From positions 434,001 to 498,000 of the forward strand of contig NZ_SSSM01000004.1 in NCBI RefSeq assembly GCF_004801885.1: 64,000 nucleotides of DNA. The letters run 5' to 3'. The translations under genes were made by a program, and so were the position numbers. Under the pieces are notes generated by a model. The model was not told the origin of the DNA. It did no database searches and was given only the letters and a program-made list of their open reading frames with translations. Source of the stretch: Naasia lichenicola. GTDB lineage: Bacteria; Actinomycetota; Actinomycetes; Actinomycetales; Microbacteriaceae. Each line of letters opens with the position of its first letter. The first letter of the stretch is position 1. Shown one piece after another: positions 59,276 to 64,000 of the stretch.

Positions 59276-59296
59276 AGGTTTAGGTGACCTAAACCT
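59276..59296. repeat. Perfect 10-bp palindrome upstream of the relaxase gene
   Basis: AGGTTTAGGT-G-ACCTAAACCT, one central base. It lies 80 bp upstream of the relaxase start and could be an operator for the relaxase or part of the oriT; it is also AT-richer than its surroundings. Confidence 0.5.
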
Positions 59297-59960
59297 ATAG
59301 CTTGCTCCCGAATCTGCCCCAGCCAAGGGCTCACGTCGAACGGGGACAGCTCTCACACTTATTGCGGATCGTCCTTCGGCCGATCTCCGTTTTAGGGCAA
59401 CTTCGTTGCGTTTCGGCCTTGGAGTGTGTTCGTCGTGCTCGCTCCGGCAAGGGCGCTTCGCGTCGCTGCGCGATGCCGACTAAACCCATGTCGGCACCTT
59501 TGCCTGCGCTGTGCGCGGCGAAGGCTTCAACTTCTGCCGAAAAGCAATTCAGTTGGAATGCGGAACATGTAGACCGCGAAGTCTGCTTGCGCGGCGGGGG
59601 CGCGTTCGCAGCGAAGAGCGGCCCTTCACTCCTGTGCTTGGACCAGGTTCTTGCCGTCCTGGGTACGTCCGCGATGGGACACTCCGAAAAGCCGGGCTGG
59701 AAACCACCACCGGAAGATGCGACCCAGGTGTGTCGTGTGACACCAGCAGCTCGATGAGCATTCGCATTCGAAGTTGCGAGGGTTATGCAGCGTCTGCAGA
59801 ACCGACCGGGCCATGCACGAAGTGTAAGCGCAGCACCGTCGTGCTCGCGAAGATCATTTGTCCCCGGCGCTATCACGAGTGACAACGACACGGCAGACGT
59901 CGCTGCAGCCGCGGTCGTAGTGCGCGTGTGTCTACTGCTTCGTGACCTGAGTCGGGAAGG
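59297..59960. other. Region without recognisable gene in the mobile element
   Basis: About 660 bp between the relaxase operator and lspA. Open frames exist on both strands (for instance 59302-59757 and 59331-59891) but none has a ribosome binding site, a known motif or actinobacterial codon bias. GC content appears lower than in the chromosome. It may be the remains of a deleted gene. Confidence 0.5.
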
Positions 59961-60524
59961 TCAGATCTCCGATTTCTGCCCTTCCTTGCGCGGTCGGGTG
60001 CGGTCATCTCGAGGACCGATCGCGGAGCTGATCGCCCACAAGGCGATGCCGCAGGTTGTGAAGATGTCCGCGACGTTCAGGATGGCGAACCACTCGATCG
60101 CGATGAAGTCGACGACATGGCCACTTAACGGAGCGGCTTCCGCCCGGAAGACCCGATCGATCAGGTTGCCGACGCCTCCCCCTGCGGCGGCGGCCAGCGC
60201 GAGCGTACCCAGCGCTCCTTCACGGCGGCGGATACGGACCACCACCCAAATGACGAGCCCCGAAAGGACGAGGAAGAGCCCAATCACCAAGGGCGCTCCG
60301 AACTCGGCGCCCAGGCCGAACGCGACGCCGGGGTTGAAGACGAGCCGCAGTGAGACCCCCGGCAGCAGACCCAGGATGTGCCCGTCGGCGAAGGTCACCA
60401 GCGCCCACCATTTGGTGAGCTGGTCGATGACGGTCGCCAGCACGGCGGTCATAGCGGCCAGACCAGTGAGGGCAGCGGCACCGAGCCTGCTCCGCTGGCG
60501 ATGAACCGCCCGCTCGGCGGTCAA
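59961..60524 (-). CDS. lspA: Lipoprotein signal peptidase, element-borne
   Basis: 187 aa with four membrane helices. Catalytic Asp124 is in GNLIDRVFR and Asp153 in AILNVADIFTT, matching E. coli Asp114 and Asp141. Another marker is FNPGVAFGL. It cleaves prolipoprotein signal peptides. A second chromosomal copy probably exists. This copy overlaps cadD by four bases, so it is part of the metal-resistance operon. In Gram-positive bacteria lspA is often found next to cadmium-resistance genes. Confidence 0.93.
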   Translation of the reverse strand: MTAERAVHRQRSRLGAAALTGLAAMTAVLATVIDQLTKWWALVTFADGHILGLLPGVSLRLVFNPGVAFGLGAEFGAPLVIGLFLVLSGLVIWVVVRIRRREGALGTLALAAAAGGGVGNLIDRVFRAEAAPLSGHVVDFIAIEWFAILNVADIFTTCGIALWAISSAIGPRDDRTRPRKEGQKSEI

Positions 60525-61126
60525 CTCAGAACCTGCACAAGCCGAAGCAGTACCCCGGACTCGATGATGATGTAGAGGCCCAGGCCGATGAAGACGAGCG
60601 GCACGAGCCAGTGCTCGACGCGCTCCAACAGTTCAGTGACTCGCCGGTTGGTGCCCACTGTGCGCGCGACTACACACCAGACAGCCACGAGCACCATGAA
60701 GACGACAATCGTCAGCGCGGTGTCCGCTGGATCCATCGACCTGAACACGGGCGTGTACAGCGAGATGTTGTCCGCACCGTTGGCAATCGTGATTCCGGCG
60801 ACCGCGAGTAGGCCACCCGCCTGGGTACCCGAGTCGTCATCGTCATCGTCGCGGCTCCGCAGACCCTTGATGAGCAGGTAGATCCCGATCGCGAGCGGCA
60901 CGACGCCGATTAATCCGACCCATTCATCGGGCACGACGGTCAGGCCCAACGCGGCGACGACGCTGAGGGTGACGAGGGCGATGAACCCGAGGTATTGGCC
61001 AACGACGATCTTCCAGCCTGGAATCCCCCTTCGGGATGAGGCGACGAAGATAACTGTCAGAACAACGATGTCGTCGATGTTGGTAGCGGCGAACAGCCCG
61101 ACGGCGGCGAGGATGACCGTTAGCAC
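60521..61126 (-). CDS. cadD: Cadmium resistance transporter, CadD family
   Basis: 201 aa, GTG start. Six hydrophobic segments. The N-terminal ILAAVGLFAATNIDDIVVLTVIFVAS and GWKIVVGQYLGFIALVTLSVVAALGLTVVPDEWVGLIGVVPLAIGIYLLIKGLR match CadD/LysE-superfamily members. It exports Cd2+ and probably Zn2+ across the membrane. It is preceded by the CmtR-like regulator and a broken CDF gene and overlaps lspA. Confidence 0.93.
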   Translation of the reverse strand: MLTVILAAVGLFAATNIDDIVVLTVIFVASSRRGIPGWKIVVGQYLGFIALVTLSVVAALGLTVVPDEWVGLIGVVPLAIGIYLLIKGLRSRDDDDDDSGTQAGGLLAVAGITIANGADNISLYTPVFRSMDPADTALTIVVFMVLVAVWCVVARTVGTNRRVTELLERVEHWLVPLVFIGLGLYIIIESGVLLRLVQVLS

Positions 61127-61305
61127 CTAGTCGTCGTCCTCAACGTCCGAATCGACCCCGGATTCGGTGACGGACTTGAGCCGGCGAGAATTCCGCCGGT
61201 GATCGTGACGACGCCCTCGATGACGTTGTCGGCAACGGTGAACTGCGCGAGCCGCAGCCCAGGCCAGCCCGGGACCTCCGGGTCGTTGAGTGTGGCGCGG
61301 CTCAT
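61120..61305 (-). pseudogene. Truncated, frameshifted cation-diffusion-facilitator gene
   Basis: 61 codons starting MSRATLNDPEVPGWPGLRLAQFTVADNVIEGVVTITGGILAG. FTVADNVIEGVVTITGGILAG matches the first helix of CDF transporters (normally ...NVIEGVVAIxAGxLAGSxALxGFGxDSxIE). After GILAG the frame shifts; in another frame SGVDSDVE resembles the conserved GFGxDSxIE. The remainder of the protein is missing and the end overlaps cadD. It is a remnant, not a functional gene. Confidence 0.75.
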
Positions 61306-61643
61306 CGTTCCCGCACCTCCGTGCCGTAGTTGGAGCAGAGGTCGACCTCGTAGCCGGTTGCTGCCAGCAACGTCTCGGCGACGCTCAGCATGTCGACCAG
61401 TTCGGGGTGAGCGAGAGAATAGAAGATTTGTCGCCCCTCGGGACGCCCGACGACGAGGCCGCAGTCACGCAGGCATGCGACATGCTCAGACGTGGTCGAC
61501 TGCGGCAGCCCCAGTTCGCGGACGAGATCGCCTACGCGCGCTTCGCCGGTCGCGAGTCGCCGCACGATTGTCAGACGGTTCGAGTCGGCAAGCGAGTGGA
61601 ATAGGGAAACAGCCGCCTTCGAATCGAGCGCAGAAGTAAACAT
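61302..61643 (-). CDS. cmtR: ArsR/SmtB family metalloregulator, CmtR-like
   Basis: 113 aa from the second ATG at 61643, which has AGGA at 5 bp; the upstream ATG 61649 has no space for a site. The winged helix is LVRELGLPQSTTSEHVACLRDCGLVVGRPEGRQIFYSL. Cys57 and Cys61 (VACLRDC) and Cys103 (VDLCSNYG) match the three Cd/Pb-binding Cys of CmtR from M. tuberculosis (57, 61 and 102). It should be displaced by Cd(II) or Pb(II) and derepress the operon. Confidence 0.93.
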   Translation of the reverse strand: MFTSALDSKAAVSLFHSLADSNRLTIVRRLATGEARVGDLVRELGLPQSTTSEHVACLRDCGLVVGRPEGRQIFYSLAHPELVDMLSVAETLLAATGYEVDLCSNYGTEVRER

Positions 61644-61654
61644 CGCCATCCTAC

Positions 61655-61665
61655 GATGATATCGG
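61655..61665 (-). promoter_or_regulatory. CmtR-like operator candidate
   Basis: CGATGATATCG (CGAT-GAT-ATCG) is a short palindrome 12 bp before the cmtR start, where an ArsR-type repressor would sit. The site is short and may be chance. Confidence 0.35.
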
Positions 61666-61735
61666 AAGGAGTCGATGGGTTCTGTTTCGGGCTGTTGACC
61701 CTGTTCTCCTGACAGGCCTGTGGAGGCTAAGTCGA

Positions 61736-62557
61736 TCAGCCCTGCTGCGGCGTGAAGGGCGTTGCTGGAACGGCGCGCTTGTGGCGCGTCTGAAGAAACC
61801 TGGCCTCGATCGCCGCGGCGGCAGCTGCTTCGATGTCCCGGCCTTCGAGGTAGTCGTCGATCTGGGCATATGACAAGCCGAGTTCCGCCTCGTCGGCCCT
61901 GCCGGGGCTTGCGTCGAGCAGGTCCGCTGTTGGTGCCTTCATGTACAGGCGAGCGGGCGCGTCGAGATGCTCGAGGAGCATGCGACCTTGACGCTTATTG
62001 AGGCCGGTGAGAGGCGTGATATCAACTCCTCCATCGCCGTACTTCGTGAAGAATCCGGTAACCGCCTCGGCAGCGTGATCGGTACCGACGACGAGGAGAT
62101 TTGCCTGCCCGGCAAGTGCGTATTGGGCAACCATGCGGACGCGTGCCTTGACATTGCCCTTGGTGAAATCGCGCATCTGCTCGCGCGTCGCGTCGGCATA
62201 CTCAAGCACGAAGCCATCGACGGGGCGCTCGATCTTGAACGTCACAATGCGGTCGGGCTTGATGAAGTCCAGCGCAAGGTGCGCGTCGCTTTCGTCAGCT
62301 TGCACGTTGTAAGGCAGTCGCACGGCCAGGAATTCGGCTTCGATGCCGTCGGCGCGCAATTCCTGGGAAGCCAACTGACACAGGCGCCCAGCGAGTGACG
62401 AGTCCTGTCCGCCGCTGATTCCCAGCACGAATCCGCTCGCCTTTGACTGGGTGAGGTAGTCCTTCAAGAAGTCGATGCGCAGCCGCGCCTGCTGGGCGGC
62501 ATCGATTTCGGGGCGCACCTCGAGTTCCGCGATGATCTGCTTCTGCAAAGGCCTCAT
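61736..62557 (-). CDS. nadE: NAD(+) synthase, ammonia-dependent
   Basis: 273 aa. The ATP-pyrophosphatase P-loop SGGQDSS is at residues 48-54 ([18 protein letters not shown]), followed by [34 protein letters not shown] and [58 protein letters not shown]. It is the NadE type without a glutaminase domain and makes NAD from nicotinate adenine dinucleotide, ATP and ammonia. Here it lies in a mobile element next to metal-resistance genes, which is not its usual chromosomal position. Confidence 0.95.
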   Translation of the reverse strand: MRPLQKQIIAELEVRPEIDAAQQARLRIDFLKDYLTQSKASGFVLGISGGQDSSLAGRLCQLASQELRADGIEAEFLAVRLPYNVQADESDAHLALDFIKPDRIVTFKIERPVDGFVLEYADATREQMRDFTKGNVKARVRMVAQYALAGQANLLVVGTDHAAEAVTGFFTKYGDGGVDITPLTGLNKRQGRMLLEHLDAPARLYMKAPTADLLDASPGRADEAELGLSYAQIDDYLEGRDIEAAAAAAIEARFLQTRHKRAVPATPFTPQQG

Positions 62558-62566
62558 GTCCGGAGC

Positions 62567-63862
62567 CTAAGTGGCGCCACAGTGTCGCGGCAGTCCTGGC
62601 TCGATGCACTCACCTGCAATCGGCGCGTCGCGGTGAAGAGCCGACGCCGATATCCGTCCACCTTTTTCCTCCGGCATCAGGGGCGACTCGCACGATTTCG
62701 GCCGATGTCCGGCAAGCGCGAGCGTGATGAAGAGCGTCCCGAGCGCTGCCACCCCGGCGAGCAGGACCACCGCCATGGGGAACGACCCCAGTCCTGCAGC
62801 AATAGCCACTCCGCTGACGGGGGCAAGCGCGGACGCTGCTGTCACCGGCGCCGCGAGAGCCCCGTTCAGGGCACCAAGACGCTGAAGACCCCATCGATCG
62901 GCCACAGCGGTGGCCTGCACGAGCGTGAGCGCACCCCGCACCGCGCCTGACACTGCGGCCACGGCCGCCAACAGTCCGACCGGTCCAGGGATCAGCGCCA
63001 GAGCGCCGAGGACGACCACCGCTGCGACTCCGACACCGGTGGCGCGCCATCGTGCGGGCATCCATCTGTTCAAGATCGTGAAGATGATCCGACCGATCAC
63101 CTGGCCGGCGCCGACGGCTGCGAGCAGGATGGCCGCCGTCGTCGCGTTGATTCCTCGCTCAGCGAGCAGCGGAATCAGGTTGAGCGTGACGCCGAACATC
63201 GCGAAGGCCAGCAGTGCGAGACCCGCTGCGAGTCCGAGGAACGGGAAGGTGAAGATGATCCGCGAGCGCCCGGCAGGTTGAATCGAGGGGACCGGACGAG
63301 TGACAATGTTCGGCAGGAGCGCGTGCAGCGGAATGGTGATCAGTGCCAGAGCTGCTCCGAGAACGAGGTAGGTGTCACGCCAGCCGAGTTCTCCGGCGAG
63401 CAGGCTGGCGATCGGCACGTAGATGGTCGATGCGAGGCCGGCTACCAGCGTGAGTATCAGCAGTGGGCGGTCGCGTGCCGCCTGGTAGTGCAGTCCGATA
63501 AGAGTGAAGGCTGGCTGGTAGAGGATCCCGGCTTGAGCGATGCCGATGACGAGCCAGGCGACCACAAAGCCAGCGAAGGACGAAGCCGTGGCCAGGAGTA
63601 GGACGCCGATGAGGGCCAGCAGCGAGCCGGTCAGCATCACCACTCGGCCGCCGAACCGATCGAGCAAACGGCCAGCGGCAATACCCACCACCGCGGAGAG
63701 GACGAGGCCGGCAGAGAATGCACCCATCACACTGACGAGGCTCCAGCCCGTGTCCGACACGATGTCGGCTGCGACCGCGGGCAGCGAGTAGTAGAGCGTC
63801 CCCCAGCTGACGACCTGCGTGATGCAGAGCAGTGGCAGGAGACGACGGGGAGGAGCGCTCAT
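62567..63862 (-). CDS. MFS transporter
   Basis: 431 aa with about twelve helices. The N-terminal SWGTLYYSLPAVAADIVSDTGWSLVSVMGAFSAGLVLSAVVGIAAGRLLDRFGGRVV has an MFS motif A-like GRLLDRFGGR. A cytoplasmic tail of about 40 residues ends the protein. The resemblance to MFS exporters found near arsenic or metal genes is an inference from context. It starts 10 bp after a GNAT-like gene and precedes nadE by 9 bp, so the three are probably co-transcribed. Confidence 0.85.
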   Translation of the reverse strand: MSAPPRRLLPLLCITQVVSWGTLYYSLPAVAADIVSDTGWSLVSVMGAFSAGLVLSAVVGIAAGRLLDRFGGRVVMLTGSLLALIGVLLLATASSFAGFVVAWLVIGIAQAGILYQPAFTLIGLHYQAARDRPLLILTLVAGLASTIYVPIASLLAGELGWRDTYLVLGAALALITIPLHALLPNIVTRPVPSIQPAGRSRIIFTFPFLGLAAGLALLAFAMFGVTLNLIPLLAERGINATTAAILLAAVGAGQVIGRIIFTILNRWMPARWRATGVGVAAVVVLGALALIPGPVGLLAAVAAVSGAVRGALTLVQATAVADRWGLQRLGALNGALAAPVTAASALAPVSGVAIAAGLGSFPMAVVLLAGVAALGTLFITLALAGHRPKSCESPLMPEEKGGRISASALHRDAPIAGECIEPGLPRHCGAT

Positions 63863-63871
63863 CCGAGATCC

Positions 63872-64000
63872 TCAGCCAGTCGGGTTGGCCGCGCTGCGCC
63901 GCTCGATGAGCACGGTGTCCCGCCATTGCCCTGCGAGAGGACCGTATGTCATGAGGGCGATGCGTTCACGTCGTCCGATCTCGCGGAAGCCGAACCTCGT
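63872..64000 (-). CDS. GNAT family N-acetyltransferase, 3' end only
   Basis: Partial: 42 codons before the stop, running off the right edge. The sequence contains GFREIGRRERIALMTYGPLAGQWRDTVLIERRS, close to the C-terminal part of Pat/Bar-like phosphinothricin or ArsN-type acetyltransferases (GxxxGxRERxGxxxGxWRDTxLxERRS). Arsenic-linked ArsN1 proteins have this form, but the rest is outside the window. Confidence 0.75.
   Translation of the reverse strand, partial: TRFGFREIGRRERIALMTYGPLAGQWRDTVLIERRSAANPTG

Noticed and set aside
59302-59891. Possible genes in the gap before lspA
   Set aside because: Frames on both strands lack ribosome binding sites, domain motifs and the codon bias of neighbouring genes.

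Overview
The window is high-GC, densely packed bacterial chromosome. The gene content points to an actinobacterium of the Microbacteriaceae, most like Microbacterium. The evidence is the tRNA-Trp/secE/nusG/rplK/rplA block, a murB next to MaoC dehydratases, RskA-type anti-sigma factors, probable leaderless starts with a TANNNT box 7-8 nt before the start codon, and many GTG starts. The genus is an inference from general knowledge, not from a search.

Layout. 1-1673 is the end of a MacB-type ABC exporter. 1753-5846 holds a degenerate-SGNH/GAF protein, a Pr6Pr membrane protein, a quinone-reductase-like enzyme and a GNAT. 5997-8863 is the translation/secretion block rplA-rplK-nusG-secE-tRNA-Trp on the minus strand. 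9044-11587 has an aminotransferase and a kynureninase. 11753-17540 has two DrrAB-like ABC exporters pointing at each other around a two-component system. 17683-19746 is murB with a MaoC dehydratase pair. 19909-20273 holds a tiny 27-codon gene with its own promoter and terminator. 20274-24649 has an amidase, an EthD-like protein, an aldo/keto reductase and a ThuA protein. 25062-32690 is a four-gene FtsX-type ABC operon. 32886-40154 has a haloperoxidase-like hydrolase, two tandem paralogous membrane proteins, an alcohol dehydrogenase, an epimerase, an ECF sigma/anti-sigma pair, an M20 peptidase and a RibD/DHFR-like reductase. 40406-48474 has a PadR/UbiB-kinase pair, a royal-jelly-family protein, two MFS exporters and a TetR. 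48717-51850 is a surface-protein, sortase, ECF sigma and anti-sigma operon. 51976-56530 has an MMPL exporter divergent from a MarR regulator, then small enzymes.

From about 56831 to the right edge the sequence changes character. The 3' half of a tRNA-Met is left as a scar, and a 58-bp unit carrying the tRNA end and its terminator is duplicated at an exact 120-bp offset. Next come mobC, a MobA-type relaxase, about 0.7 kb without a recognisable gene, and a metal-resistance module on the minus strand (cmtR, a broken cation-diffusion-facilitator gene, cadD, lspA). After these lie nadE, an MFS exporter and the end of a GNAT. This reads as the left part of an integrated mobilizable element whose other end and integrase lie outside the window.

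The most distinctive non-coding content is a set of intergenic palindromes in several sequence families. Four family-A copies are present, and two of them form a perfect 32-bp inverted pair around kynU. There are three family-B copies, two family-H copies, and a cluster of four different palindromes in the 412-bp divergent gap before the FtsX operon. The best candidate for something undescribed is the 27-aa peptide locus (19909-20222). It has a sigma-70-like promoter, a structured leader, a strong ribosome binding site, a CxxC tail, two CCTCCT (anti-Shine-Dalgarno) motifs, a strong terminator, and TCCACA repeats phased at multiples of 11 bp upstream.
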